DNA of 64,000 nucleotides from Komagataeibacter rhaeticus (GTDB lineage: Bacteria; Pseudomonadota; Alphaproteobacteria; Acetobacterales; Acetobacteraceae). The notes beneath the pieces were generated by a model. It made no database searches. It had not been told where the DNA came from and saw nothing but the letters and a program-made list of their open reading frames with translations. The position numbers and the translations under genes were made by a program. How positions within the stretch are numbered: position 1 is the first letter of the stretch; every line of letters begins with the position of its first letter. The DNA is taken from NCBI RefSeq assembly GCF_003207855.1, contig NZ_NKTZ01000007.1, positions 1-64,000 of the forward strand, given 5' to 3'. Of the stretch, positions 8,120-17,165 are shown piece by piece.

Positions 8120-9348
8120 ACCGCATGTCGTTCCATTCCCGGATATTGGAGAAGCTGGCGCCAACCACCATGGACCGGTATCTGCTGCGCCAGGTCGTGC
8201 CACCGTTCTCGATCGCGCTGGGCGTTGTCATGGCGGCGCTGCTTCTGGAACGCCTTCTGGTACTGTTCAACCTGCTGGCTGCCAATGGCAGCTCGATGAA
8301 AACCTTCTTCGCGCTGCTGAGCGACCTGATCCCGCATTATCTGGGCCTGGCCCTGCCCGCCGCGATGTGCGTCAGCGTGTTTTCCGTCATCCGGCGGATG
8401 AGCGCCAATCATGAAATCGATGCGCTGATGGCAAGCGGGGTTTCGATTTTCCGCATCTGCCAGCCCTTTGTACTGACAGGGGCGATATTCGGCTTCCTGG
8501 CTTTCTCGCTTTACGGCTTCATACAGCCCTATGCGCGCTATGATTACCGTTCGGCCTTCTACTTCGCCAGCCATGCGGGCTGGACGCCGCACCTGCAATC
8601 CAAGATGTTCGCCCTGTCGGATGATATCGTCCTGACAGCGGAAAACGTCGACCATGCCGGCTCGCGGATGTGGAATGTCTTCATCCGTGACGGGACGGAC
8701 AAGGCGCATGTCCGCTTTATTTCCGCGCAGAAGGGCTATCTCTTCAATCCGGCGGATGGGTCGAACATACGCCTTGACCTGGTTGATGGCACCGTCATCA
8801 CCGACAGCCAGGACAAGCCACCCACCATCACCAGCTTCAGCCGGACCACGCGCATGATCTCGACCAAGGGCAAGCTGGATACCGAAGCCTACCGCAAGCG
8901 GGGTGAGACCGAACGCGAACTGACCGTGCCGGAACTGTATTACGGCATAAGATACGGCAACCCCACCATCAGCCATTCGTACATGATCGCGGAGCTGAAT
9001 TTCCGTCTGGCCCGCACGGCGGCCATTCCCTTCATTCCCATCCTGGCCTGTGCCCTGGCGGGTGTACGCAAACGGCAGAAGAACAATCCGGGCCTGGCCA
9101 TTGCCGCCATCACGCTGGTCGGCTTCGACCATACGCTGCAGATGGGCATGAGCTTCGTCGCCAACATGCATATGTCACCGCTGCTGGTGATCTGGCTGCC
9201 CACCCTGGTTTTCAGCCTGATCTGCGTGGGCGTGCTGATCCGTCAGGCAGGCGGCCTGCGCATCCTGCTTGAACAGGGGCCAGCCCTGCCCCCCCGGCAG
9301 CTTTCCGCCGATGGCCTGCCGCGCCGCATGATGGAACACCAGGCATGA
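8116..9348 (+). CDS. lptF: LptF-type permease of an LPS/lipid export ABC transporter
   Basis: The 410-residue membrane protein has the LptF/LptG architecture: membrane helices near the N terminus (about residues 30-55, 65-90 and 110-130), a large periplasmic jellyroll of about 150 residues, and three C-terminal helices. LptF with LptG and the ATPase LptB extracts LPS from the inner membrane toward LptC/A/D. Start ATG 8116 overlaps the phosphoesterase stop; there is no strong Shine-Dalgarno, which fits translational coupling. Its own stop overlaps lptG. Being embedded among sphingolipid genes is odd, since I would expect lptFG near lptD/surA in this class. It may be the only copy, or a paralogue for sphingolipid export. 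Confidence 0.82.
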   Translation: MNRMSFHSRILEKLAPTTMDRYLLRQVVPPFSIALGVVMAALLLERLLVLFNLLAANGSSMKTFFALLSDLIPHYLGLALPAAMCVSVFSVIRRMSANHEIDALMASGVSIFRICQPFVLTGAIFGFLAFSLYGFIQPYARYDYRSAFYFASHAGWTPHLQSKMFALSDDIVLTAENVDHAGSRMWNVFIRDGTDKAHVRFISAQKGYLFNPADGSNIRLDLVDGTVITDSQDKPPTITSFSRTTRMISTKGKLDTEAYRKRGETERELTVPELYYGIRYGNPTISHSYMIAELNFRLARTAAIPFIPILACALAGVRKRQKNNPGLAIAAITLVGFDHTLQMGMSFVANMHMSPLLVIWLPTLVFSLICVGVLIRQAGGLRILLEQGPALPPRQLSADGLPRRMMEHQA

Positions 9349-10454
9349 AGCACCGGCTGCGCCTGGCCAGCGGTACGGTCCTGCTGGGCTACCTGTCACG
9401 CGAGATGATGGGCAAGGTATTCGCCACCGCCGTCATCGTGGTCTCGCTCATGGAAATCCTGTCCCTGCTGGAACAGGTGACGGAGATCATGCACCGTCAT
9501 CTGGGCCTGACGGGGGTGCTGTATTACGCGGTCATGCGGCTGCCGCTGCTGTTCTGCAATGCCATGCCGATCGCCGTGCTGATCGGCGCCCTGCTGGCGC
9601 TGGTGCAGATGACCACGTCAAACGAGATCGCGATCATGCGGGCGGCGGGCCTGTCCACACCGGGGCTGATCAAGCTGTTCCTGCCCACAACCATCGCGCT
9701 AGGCATATTGTGCGGGCTTGTGAATGACCAGGTCACCCCGCGTACCGAACAGGCCCTGGCCCAGTGGTGGAATGTCACCACGCCCGGCGCCATTGCCGAG
9801 GCGCACAACTACTGGGTCCGTTCGGGCAATGACCTGATCAGCATCCATTTCCTGGGCAGTGGCGCCAGTGTCCTCGGGGACGTGACGGTCTACCACCGCG
9901 ACCGCCAGAGCCTGCTGCAGAAGGTGACCACGCTGGACACGGCGCGCTATGTGCATGGCCACTGGTATGGCACGCCCACACGCGTGCTCAGCGTCATCAG
10001 TCCCACCCGCATCGACCTGCTGGATGTGCCGCCCGGACAGAGCATCCGGCTTGACTGGCCCGATACGCTGACCCCGGGCTACATCACCCAGCTGACCATA
10101 AGTTTCACCCAGTCCATCAGCACGATGCTGGACGAGGAGGCCGGCCGGCTGCCTTCCAGCCAGTCCCCTTCGTTCTTCCTGACGGAAATACTGGGACGCA
10201 TCATGTTACCCTTAACCTTCACGGTAATGCTGTTACTGGCGGTGCCGGTGGTCTATATCCCCCCGCGGGCTGGCATCCGCAGCTGGCTGCCGGTATGGTG
10301 CCTGGGCGCCGGCCTGCTGTTTGTCGTATTCCAGGGGCTGCTGCGCGCGCTGGGAAATGCGGGAACGCTGCCCTCGCTTATGGCGATATTCGTCGGGATT
10401 CTTATTTTCATCCTTGGCGTCATCACCGTGCTACTGAGGATTGAAGAGCGATGA
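9345..10454 (+). CDS. lptG: LptG-type permease of an LPS/lipid export ABC transporter
   Basis: The 369-residue partner of LptF has the same layout: three N-terminal transmembrane helices, a periplasmic beta-jellyroll domain (about residues 140-270) and three C-terminal helices. The N-terminal YLSREMMGKVF segment and the SNEIAIMRAAGLS loop match the family's coupling-helix region that contacts LptB. It is joined to lptF upstream and to the hydroxylase gene downstream by ATGA overlaps, so one mRNA makes transporter and lipid-modifying enzymes. The substrate could be LPS, sphingolipid or both; the sequence does not decide. Confidence 0.85.
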   Translation: MKHRLRLASGTVLLGYLSREMMGKVFATAVIVVSLMEILSLLEQVTEIMHRHLGLTGVLYYAVMRLPLLFCNAMPIAVLIGALLALVQMTTSNEIAIMRAAGLSTPGLIKLFLPTTIALGILCGLVNDQVTPRTEQALAQWWNVTTPGAIAEAHNYWVRSGNDLISIHFLGSGASVLGDVTVYHRDRQSLLQKVTTLDTARYVHGHWYGTPTRVLSVISPTRIDLLDVPPGQSIRLDWPDTLTPGYITQLTISFTQSISTMLDEEAGRLPSSQSPSFFLTEILGRIMLPLTFTVMLLLAVPVVYIPPRAGIRSWLPVWCLGAGLLFVVFQGLLRALGNAGTLPSLMAIFVGILIFILGVITVLLRIEER

Positions 10455-11233
10455 TTACCAAGACACTGAAAAACAGTTCAATCCGCACGGGCCGGAGCTT
10501 CGACCTGGGCAAGATGAACCTGTCACAGCTCTGGATTGCCTACCTCACCTATCCCACCATCCTGCTCTATTTTGCCCTGGTTGCGTGCAGCTTTACCGTC
10601 ATGGCGTATACCTGGACCACCCTCGCGCCGGTTGCGGTCAGCATCGGGGCGGTCATGCTGGTCTACCCGCTGGTCTGGTACGCCATCCACCGCTTCATCC
10701 TGCACGGGCGCTTCCTCTATCGCATGAAATGGAGCGCATCGCTGTGGAAACGCATCCATTTCGACCATCATCAGGACCCGCACCTGCTGGATGTGCTGTT
10801 CGGCTCGCCGCTCAACACCATTCCCACCATCGCCATCGTGACCATTCCCATCGGCTATGCCATTGGTGGCATGCCCGCGGCGGCGGCGGCCTTTGGCGCC
10901 GGGCTGACCATTACCTGCATCTATGAATTCTTTCACTGCATCCAGCACCTCAACTACAAGCCACGCATGAGCTGGATCCAGCGCATGAAGCAGCGCCACG
11001 TCCTGCATCACTTCCACAACGAGAACGGCAATTACGGCATCACCAGCTTCGTGGCCGACCGTCTGTTCCGCAGCTATTACCGTGACGCACGCGGCTGCCC
11101 GCGCAGCCCCACGGTGTTCAACCTTGGCTACGACGTCAAGGAAGCCCAGCAGTACCCCTGGGTGATGGAAGAGACCGGCGCCCCCCCGCGTGACCGGCCC
11201 GATGGCGCCAACCCCACACGCAACGCGGCATGA
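10451..11233 (+). CDS. Membrane fatty-acid/sphingolipid hydroxylase (sterol desaturase superfamily)
   Basis: A 260-residue integral membrane di-iron enzyme. Histidine clusters seen: H80-x4-H85, H103-x2-HH (106-107), H162-x3-H166 and H183-x2-HH-x-H (to 189). Two hydrophobic hairpins (about 30-72 and 122-160) surround them. The histidine spacing resembles fatty acid 2-hydroxylases, which hydroxylate the N-acyl chain of ceramides. Acetic acid bacteria are known to make 2-hydroxyacyl dihydroceramides, and the gene's place in the sphingolipid locus supports that role. Hydroxylation of the sphingoid base is the alternative. ATGA overlaps link it to lptG and to the next gene. Confidence 0.8.
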   Translation: MITKTLKNSSIRTGRSFDLGKMNLSQLWIAYLTYPTILLYFALVACSFTVMAYTWTTLAPVAVSIGAVMLVYPLVWYAIHRFILHGRFLYRMKWSASLWKRIHFDHHQDPHLLDVLFGSPLNTIPTIAIVTIPIGYAIGGMPAAAAAFGAGLTITCIYEFFHCIQHLNYKPRMSWIQRMKQRHVLHHFHNENGNYGITSFVADRLFRSYYRDARGCPRSPTVFNLGYDVKEAQQYPWVMEETGAPPRDRPDGANPTRNAA

Positions 11234-12003
11234 GCATGGGGCTTAATGTCCTTATCCTTGCCGGAAGCCGGGCCGGACGGGTTGACCCGATGGCACAGGC
11301 TGCCGGCCTTTCGCACAAGGCGCTGCTGCCGGTCTGCGGCACCCCCATGATCAGCCGGGTCGTCACCGCACTGAAATCGGTCGAGACAATTGGCCGGATC
11401 GCCATCTGTATCGAACAGCCGGACGTGCTGGATGGCGTCGTGCCCGATGACGTGACCTTCATCCCGCCCGCCGCCGGACCCAGCGCCAGCGTCATGAACG
11501 CGCTTGACACGCTGGGCACGCCGCTTCTGGTCACCACGGCGGACCATGCCCTGCTCCAGCCGGGCTGGGTGCGCAGCTTCGTGCAGGCGGCACAGGAAAG
11601 CGGGTGTGACGTCGCCGCCGCAATCGCCATGGAACAGTCGATCCTGCGCGATGTGCCAGGCACGAAACGTACCATGATCCGGCTGGCCGATGGCGCGTTT
11701 TCGGGCTGCAACATGTTCCTGTTCCGCACGCCTGCCGCGGCCGGGGTGATCCGGCTGTGGCAGAAGCTGGAGGCGGATCGCAAGCATCCATTGAAAATGG
11801 CGCGCATTCTGGGGCCGGGCATCCTGCTGCGCTTCGTATTCCGGTGCCTGACACGCGCGGATGTCTGCCGCCGCATCGGCCGGCTTTCCCACGCGCGCGT
11901 GGCCCTGATCCCGCTGGCTGATGGCCGGGCCGCGGTGGATGTGGACAAGCCGGCCGATCTGGAACTGGTCACCCATCTGCTTTCCACGGCATCCGCCACC
12001 TGA
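11230..12003 (+). CDS. MobA-like NTP transferase domain protein
   Basis: The 257-residue protein begins with the nucleotide-binding LILAGSRAGR (8-17) and a Lys30 in SHKALLPV, as in MobA/IspD-type nucleotidyltransferases. A VTTADHALL segment marks the metal-binding Asp region, and VDVDKPADLELV at the C terminus is typical of sugar- or alcohol-phosphate nucleotidyltransferases. Such enzymes activate a phosphorylated small molecule as an NDP derivative. As the last gene of the ATGA-linked chain it may activate the head group added to ceramide (inference); the substrate is unknown. Molybdenum cofactor nucleotidylation is less likely given the context. Confidence 0.65.
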   Translation: MSMGLNVLILAGSRAGRVDPMAQAAGLSHKALLPVCGTPMISRVVTALKSVETIGRIAICIEQPDVLDGVVPDDVTFIPPAAGPSASVMNALDTLGTPLLVTTADHALLQPGWVRSFVQAAQESGCDVAAAIAMEQSILRDVPGTKRTMIRLADGAFSGCNMFLFRTPAAAGVIRLWQKLEADRKHPLKMARILGPGILLRFVFRCLTRADVCRRIGRLSHARVALIPLADGRAAVDVDKPADLELVTHLLSTASAT

Positions 12004-12022
12004 ACCGGCCCGGCATTACCCG

Positions 12023-12526
12023 ATGTCAGGCCCCCTGCCTGCCCCCCATATCCAGACGGCGATACGCATGGGCGCAAGCCAGATGTGCAGGCTGCATGGC
12101 TGGGCGGTCCTGCATGAATTCGGCCTGCCTGACCGCAGGCGCGCCGATATCATGGCCCTGACGCCGCAGGGCCATCTGGTATGTATCGAAATCAAGTCGG
12201 GCCTGCCCGATTTCCGGGCCGACCATAAATGGCCCGATTACCTGCCGTGGTGTGACCAGCTCTATTTCGCGGTCAACCAGGATTTTCCCCACACGGTCCT
12301 GCCCGACACCGCCGGCCTGATCGTTGCCGCCACCGGCAGGGGCGCCGATGACAGGCCGACCTGCGTGGATTGCGCACTCATCCGCCCCGCGCCCCATACC
12401 CCACTGGCCCCGGCACGCAGGCGCAGCCTGACCCTGCGGTTTGCCATGCAGGCCGCCGAACGGCTGGGCCGGACAGAGATGCCGCAACTGGACCAGACAC
12501 TCAGAACGGCATTACGTGTGGAATAG
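12023..12526 (+). CDS. mmcB: MmcB family DNA repair protein
   Basis: A 167-residue protein matching the alphaproteobacterial MmcB (DUF1052) family, named for a Caulobacter gene of the DNA-damage response. It has a PD-(D/E)xK-like core: an N-terminal helix, then RRADIMAL with Asp, CIEIKSG with the Glu-x-Lys pair, and a DYLPWCDQLYFAV segment. The start ATG 12023 gives the family length; a longer frame overlapping the previous gene has no support. It follows the nucleotidyltransferase gene by 19 bp, so it may be co-transcribed without a functional link. Confidence 0.78.
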   Translation: MSGPLPAPHIQTAIRMGASQMCRLHGWAVLHEFGLPDRRRADIMALTPQGHLVCIEIKSGLPDFRADHKWPDYLPWCDQLYFAVNQDFPHTVLPDTAGLIVAATGRGADDRPTCVDCALIRPAPHTPLAPARRRSLTLRFAMQAAERLGRTEMPQLDQTLRTALRVE

Positions 12527-12553
12527 CATTTCCATCCCATGAAAGGTGACCCG

Positions 12554-13342
12554 ATGACCCAAGCCATCCTGACCCGCTTTGAAGCCGCGCGCTCCGTCGT
12601 GCGTGATGCCGCCGCCCTGGCGATGAAGATGCGACCCGCCCCCGGCGGCCCGCAGGGCACCCAGAAAAGCGCGCAGGACTGGCTGACGGAAGCCGATGGC
12701 GCGGTCGAGGCGTTCATATCGGAGCGAATCGGCACGCTGTTCCCCGAAGACGGATTTCAGGGCGAGGAAGAAGGACGCACCCGCACCGGTGCCCTGCGCT
12801 GGGTGGTGGACCCCATTGATGGTACGTCAAACTATGCCCGAGGCCGCAACCGCTGGTGTGTCTCGCTCGGCCTGATGGAGGGCGATACCCCGGTTGCCGG
12901 TATTATCGAGGCCCCGGCCCTGGGCGAGACCTATACGGCGGTGCGGGGCCATGGCGCCTTCCTCAACGGCCAGCGCATCATGGCCTCCCCCGTGACGGAT
13001 ACGGCGTCCTCCCTGATCGAGATGGGGTGGAGCAACCGCGTGCCGCCCGGCGTGTTCCAGCAGAAGATTGATGCGATCCTGAACCTTGGCGCCATGCCGC
13101 GCTCGGGCGGTTCGGGGGCCATCGCGCTGGCCGAGGTCGCCTGCGGGCGACAGGATGGCTATCTGGAAATCCGCATCAACCTGTGGGACGTGGCGGCCGC
13201 CCTCGTGCTGCTGGAAGAAGCGGGGGCCTGCGTTTCCCCCTTCCTGCGCGATGGTGGCCTGACCGATGGCATCAGCATCCTTGCCGCTGCTCCCGGCATT
13301 GCCGATGCGTTTTCCCGCGCTGTCGGGGTTTCCCTTAAATAA
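12554..13342 (+). CDS. Inositol monophosphatase family phosphatase
   Basis: The 262-residue protein has the metal-binding motifs of the IMPase/CysQ/SuhB family: GEEEG near residue 70, WVVDPIDGTSNY near 84-95 and a C-terminal INLWDVAAALVLLEEAG. It hydrolyses a small phosphate ester; myo-inositol-1-phosphate, histidinol phosphate and PAP are the usual substrates and cannot be separated here. The start at 12554 follows AAAGGTG at good spacing; an in-frame ATG at 12539 has no ribosome binding site. Inositol release for an inositol-containing sphingolipid head group would be attractive in this context but is speculation. Confidence 0.78.
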   Translation: MTQAILTRFEAARSVVRDAAALAMKMRPAPGGPQGTQKSAQDWLTEADGAVEAFISERIGTLFPEDGFQGEEEGRTRTGALRWVVDPIDGTSNYARGRNRWCVSLGLMEGDTPVAGIIEAPALGETYTAVRGHGAFLNGQRIMASPVTDTASSLIEMGWSNRVPPGVFQQKIDAILNLGAMPRSGGSGAIALAEVACGRQDGYLEIRINLWDVAAALVLLEEAGACVSPFLRDGGLTDGISILAAAPGIADAFSRAVGVSLK

Positions 13343-13474
13343 CGGCAATATATGGCGGCGGGCCGCCTGGCGGGCTTGCCTTGCGGGCCATGATTCGGCC
13401 ATGAAAACAGACCACTCCATGGCACGGGCCGTTTTGGTGGATCTGCCGTTACGAATCGGAAGGGGAGCACGGTT

Positions 13475-14290
13475 TTGCGCACATCTCATTTCATCAGGAC
13501 ATCACTTGCCACCCTAACCCTGATGATGCCGCTCCACGGTGCCCTTGCGGCCAGCATGGAGGAAGAACAGAGCCTGGTCGACCGTGCCACCCTGACCGTG
13601 CGGGACATGTTTTCCACCGCCACGGCGAACAGCAAGGTCACCCGCTATCTGGCGCAGTCGCGCGGCGTGATTGTCTGCCCCTCTGTCTTTCGCATGTCCA
13701 TTGCCTTTGGCGGCGGCGGCGGCGGCTGTGTGTTCCTGACACGTGATGCCCATGGCTCATGGTCGGACCCGGCGTTCTACCGCATGTCCTCGGCCAATTT
13801 CGGGCTACAGCTTGGCATGCAGGATGTGGAGGTCATGCTGTTCGTCATGACGGACCAGGGCGTGCAGTCCCTGCTGGACAGCCAGTTCAAGCTGAGTGCG
13901 GATGTCGGCACATCCTTTGCCTCATCCGGCTCGGGGCTGGAAAGCGGCACGGCGGGTGAGCACAACACCAGCATCAAGGGCGTGCAGAAATCCAAGGGAC
14001 TGTTTGCCGGTGCCGCGCTGGGTGGGTCCAAGATGCGGGTGAATAGTGCCGCCAATCACGCCTATTACAACCAGATCGTGGGGCCGGAAGATATCGTGGT
14101 GTCCATGCGGGTCAACAATTCCGGTGCGGACCCGCTGCGCTCGGCCCTGACCGAAGTGCTGACCACGGCCCAGAGCCGCCCGGACAAGAACGGGCAGGCC
14201 ACCGGCACGACAGCGGCCCCGGTGGCGCAGGAGCCTACGGCCGTGGCGCCGTCCGGCTCGGTCAGCAGCCAGAGCCTGCCGCCCCAGTAA
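13475..14290 (+). CDS. Secreted SYLF (YSC84-type) lipid-binding domain protein
   Basis: A 271-residue protein with a signal peptide (hydrophobic 8-22, cleavage after ALA near 26) and a SYLF domain. The domain is recognised by the RGVIVCPSVF strand, the Gly-rich FGGGGGGCVF loop and the C-terminal ALGGSKM.VN.AANHAYYNQ segment. SYLF domains bind phosphoinositides in eukaryotes; bacterial members are envelope proteins of unclear role. The C-terminal 50 residues are low-complexity Ala/Thr/Gln. Start TTG 13475 follows AAGGGGAG. Convergent with mltG, 25 bp apart. Confidence 0.75.
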   Translation: MRTSHFIRTSLATLTLMMPLHGALAASMEEEQSLVDRATLTVRDMFSTATANSKVTRYLAQSRGVIVCPSVFRMSIAFGGGGGGCVFLTRDAHGSWSDPAFYRMSSANFGLQLGMQDVEVMLFVMTDQGVQSLLDSQFKLSADVGTSFASSGSGLESGTAGEHNTSIKGVQKSKGLFAGAALGGSKMRVNSAANHAYYNQIVGPEDIVVSMRVNNSGADPLRSALTEVLTTAQSRPDKNGQATGTTAAPVAQEPTAVAPSGSVSSQSLPPQ

Positions 14291-14315
14291 CATCAGGCAG
14301 GGCGCGGCATGGCCC

Positions 14316-15320
14316 CTATTTTTCCCCGGCTACGGGCTGCTGCCCCCGCCTTGTCGCGCGGAAGACCGAGACATTGCGGTTATGATCACCCAGCGTGGTT
14401 GCAAAGTCATGACCGCCATGGCCATTCGCCACAAAATAGAGCTGATCCCCCGATGCGGGATGGGCCGCCGCCTCCAGTGCCGCCACGCCGGGCGAGCAGA
14501 TCGGGCCGGGCGGCAGGCCGGTTATGACATATGTATTATAGGCCGTGGGCTGAAGCAGGTCGGCACGGGTCAGGGCATGGCCCAGTGGCCCGACACCTTT
14601 GTTTAGGCCATACACCACGGTCGGGTCGGATTGCAGGCGCATGCCCTGATGCAGGCGGTTGAGAAAGACACGCGCCACCATCGGCCGCTCATCCGCGCTG
14701 CCCGTCTCGCGTTCGATCATGGACGCCAGCACCAGCAGGTCATGGCGGTCCATGATGGCGGGATCGGCCACCCGTCCTTCCCATGCACGATCCAGCGCGC
14801 GGCCCATGGCATGCTGCATGCGCGCCAGCATCTGCGCGCGCGGCATGCCCCATTCGTAATCATAGGTCAGCGGCATGACCGACCCTTCATCGGGGAAGGG
14901 AAAGCTGCCGTCCATATAGGGCGCCTGTTCCAGCAGGGCCGCGATCTGGATGGCGGACAGCCCTTCGGGGATGGTCAGCCTGTGTATGACCGGCCTGCCA
15001 TGGCGCAGGACCTGCAGCACCTGATGGATGGAAGCATGGGCGGGAAAAACCAGTTCCGCCGCATGGAAGGCCCCGTCCACCCGTGTCAGGGCGGTTGCGA
15101 TCTCAAAGACTTTCCGCGTGGTCCAGTCACGTTCCAGCACGCCCGTATCCTGCAGTGTGACCAGCACCTGCGCCACTCCGCCATGCGGAATCACCACCGT
15201 ATGCTGGTCGGCCAGCGGGCCGGGGGCATCATAGTGCCGCACCCCCAGGAACGCGATGCCGAGACCTGACAGGACAAGCAGCAGAAAGGCCCCTGCCAGT
15301 ACCGCCAGAATCCTGCGCAC
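14316..15320 (-). CDS. mltG: Endolytic murein transglycosylase MltG
   Basis: A 334-residue YceG-family protein with one N-terminal transmembrane anchor (about 4-26), a LysM-like region with IPEGLSAIQIAALL, and the catalytic domain with Glu in ASMIERETG. The conserved LQSDPTVVYG and GLPPGPICSPG motifs are present. It cleaves nascent glycan strands in the periplasm and so sets glycan length. It lies at the end of the fab cluster, a common alphaproteobacterial order, 57 bp after fabF. Confidence 0.92.
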   Translation of the reverse strand: MRRILAVLAGAFLLLVLSGLGIAFLGVRHYDAPGPLADQHTVVIPHGGVAQVLVTLQDTGVLERDWTTRKVFEIATALTRVDGAFHAAELVFPAHASIHQVLQVLRHGRPVIHRLTIPEGLSAIQIAALLEQAPYMDGSFPFPDEGSVMPLTYDYEWGMPRAQMLARMQHAMGRALDRAWEGRVADPAIMDRHDLLVLASMIERETGSADERPMVARVFLNRLHQGMRLQSDPTVVYGLNKGVGPLGHALTRADLLQPTAYNTYVITGLPPGPICSPGVAALEAAAHPASGDQLYFVANGHGGHDFATTLGDHNRNVSVFRATRRGQQPVAGEK

Positions 15321-15377
15321 GCCATCCCCTTGTTCGTCTTGCCAAAAATGGAAAGGGCGCCCGCAGGCGCCCCGGTC

Positions 15378-16664
15378 TCATACGCCGCGCAGGATCACGC
15401 TGGCATTGGTCCCGCCAAAGCCGAAGCTGTTGGACAGGATCGTATCGATCTTGCGTTCCTGCGCCGTATGGGCCACCCGGTCGATCACGCTCTCCCGCGA
15501 CGGGTTGTCCAGATTGAGCGTGGGCGGCGCCACGTTATCGCGGATGGCCAGAATGGAATAGATCGCTTCCACAGCGCCTGCCGCCCCCAGCAGATGGCCC
15601 GTGGCCGATTTGGTGGAGGACATGGCCAGCCTGCGCGCATCATCGCCAAACAGGCGTTCGACGGCTTCCAGCTCCAGGTCATCGGCCATGGTCGAGGTAC
15701 CATGCGCGTTGACGTACTGGATATCCGCCGTGGTCAGGCCCGCGCTGCGCACGGCGTTCTGCATGGCGCGGAAAGCCCCTTCATGCCCGGGGGCAGGTGC
15801 GGTGATGTGATGCGCATCACCCGACATGCCGTAGCCAATCACCTCGGCATAGATCTTGGCGCCACGGGCCTTGGCGTGCTCGTATTCTTCCAGCACGACG
15901 ATACCGGCACCCTCACCCATTACGAAACCGTCGCGGTCGCGGTCCCACGGGCGGGATGCCTTCTCCGGCGTGTCATTGAAATGGGTGGACAGCGCCTTGG
16001 CCGAGCAGAACCCCGCGATGCCCAGCGGACACACGGCGGCTTCCGCCCCGCCAGCCACCATGACATCGGCATCACCCAGCATGATCATGCGGGCGGCGTC
16101 ACCTATGGCATGCACGCCGGTGGCGCAGGCCGTAACCACCGAATGGTTCGGCCCCTTGAATCCGTATTTGATCGAGACATGGCCCGAGACCAGGTTGATC
16201 AGGGCGGACGGGATGAAGAAAGGCGAAAGCCTGCGCGCCCGTCCTTCCTTTACCGTCACCGATGCCTCGTAGATGGTCTGGAGTCCGCCGATACCGGCAC
16301 CGATCATGACGCCGGTGCGGCAGCGGTCTTCCTCGGACTCCGGCTTCCAGCCGGAATCCTCGACCGCCTCGGTCGCGGCCACAAGACCAAGATGGATGAA
16401 GCGATCCATCTTTTTCTGGTCCTTGACCGGTATCCAGTCCGAAAGGGTCAGGCCGCCACTTTCCGTCGGCCCCGCGGGGACTTCGCCCGCAACCTGTGCC
16501 GGCAGGTCGGATGCGTCGAACGAGGAAATGCGGCCAAAGCCGTTTTCCCCGGCCAAAAGGCGTGACCAGTTACGCTCCACACCCAGTCCGAGAGGGCTGA
16601 CAATGCCCATACCGGTCACGACAACGCGCCGCTGTCCAGACGTCAATCCGGTAGACTGCATCAA
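15378..16664 (-). CDS. fabF: 3-oxoacyl-ACP synthase II (FabF)
   Basis: A 428-residue beta-ketoacyl-ACP synthase with the Cys-His-His triad: the nucleophile in VTACATG, His in NAHGTST, and His in KSATGHLLGAAG. The C-terminal NSFGFGGTN is also present. It elongates acyl-ACP by condensation with malonyl-ACP in the cytosol. It is preceded by acpP with a 69-bp gap, the standard fabD-fabG-acpP-fabF order. Confidence 0.96.
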   Translation of the reverse strand: MMQSTGLTSGQRRVVVTGMGIVSPLGLGVERNWSRLLAGENGFGRISSFDASDLPAQVAGEVPAGPTESGGLTLSDWIPVKDQKKMDRFIHLGLVAATEAVEDSGWKPESEEDRCRTGVMIGAGIGGLQTIYEASVTVKEGRARRLSPFFIPSALINLVSGHVSIKYGFKGPNHSVVTACATGVHAIGDAARMIMLGDADVMVAGGAEAAVCPLGIAGFCSAKALSTHFNDTPEKASRPWDRDRDGFVMGEGAGIVVLEEYEHAKARGAKIYAEVIGYGMSGDAHHITAPAPGHEGAFRAMQNAVRSAGLTTADIQYVNAHGTSTMADDLELEAVERLFGDDARRLAMSSTKSATGHLLGAAGAVEAIYSILAIRDNVAPPTLNLDNPSRESVIDRVAHTAQERKIDTILSNSFGFGGTNASVILRGV

Positions 16665-16733
16665 CCCGTCCTGCTCCTGAAAGTAACGATACCTGACTGA
16701 ATTCGTAAAAACATGATCGGAAAAAGGGACCGA

Positions 16734-16973
16734 TCAGGCAGCTTTCTGCTTCTCGATGTAGTCGATCGCGTCCTTCACGGTCGTGATCTTTTCAGCCGCG
16801 TCCTCGGGGATCTCGACACTGAACGCTTCCTCGAAAGCCATGACCAGCTCAACCGTGTCGAGGCTGTCCGCACCCAGATCGTCGATGAACGAGGCATCGG
16901 GGGTAACCTTGCTTTCGTCCACACCAAGGTGCTCGACTACGATCTTCTTAACCTTATCAGCGATTTCGCTCAT
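16734..16973 (-). CDS. acpP: Acyl carrier protein (housekeeping)
   Basis: A 79-residue highly acidic protein with the [14 protein letters not shown] motif; Ser37 carries phosphopantetheine. It shuttles growing acyl chains for FabD, FabG and FabF encoded around it. It is nearly canonical, in contrast to the divergent carrier protein of the sphingolipid operon at 3636-3887. A 258-bp gap upstream separates it from fabG and probably holds its own promoter, as expected for an abundant protein. Confidence 0.97.
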   Translation of the reverse strand: MSEIADKVKKIVVEHLGVDESKVTPDASFIDDLGADSLDTVELVMAFEEAFSVEIPEDAAEKITTVKDAIDYIEKQKAA

Positions 16974-17165
16974 CTGTCTCTGCTTCCTGTCTGCCCCTGA
17001 ATGAAACGGGCGGTTCGAAACGTGTTCGTCCTGTACGTCCCTGCAAACCGGCGTTGCGTACCGGCCCGCTTCGGACGAAGCTGCGGGCGATTAGCACGGT
17101 TTTGATGTGATCGCCAAGGCGGCGATTGCATTTCCTGTCCGCGCGCCCTGCAATCAGGGACAGCC

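Noticed and set aside
17001-17030. tRNA-like T-loop GGTTCGAAAC
   Set aside because: The rest of a cloverleaf (acceptor pairing, anticodon arm) cannot be formed around it.
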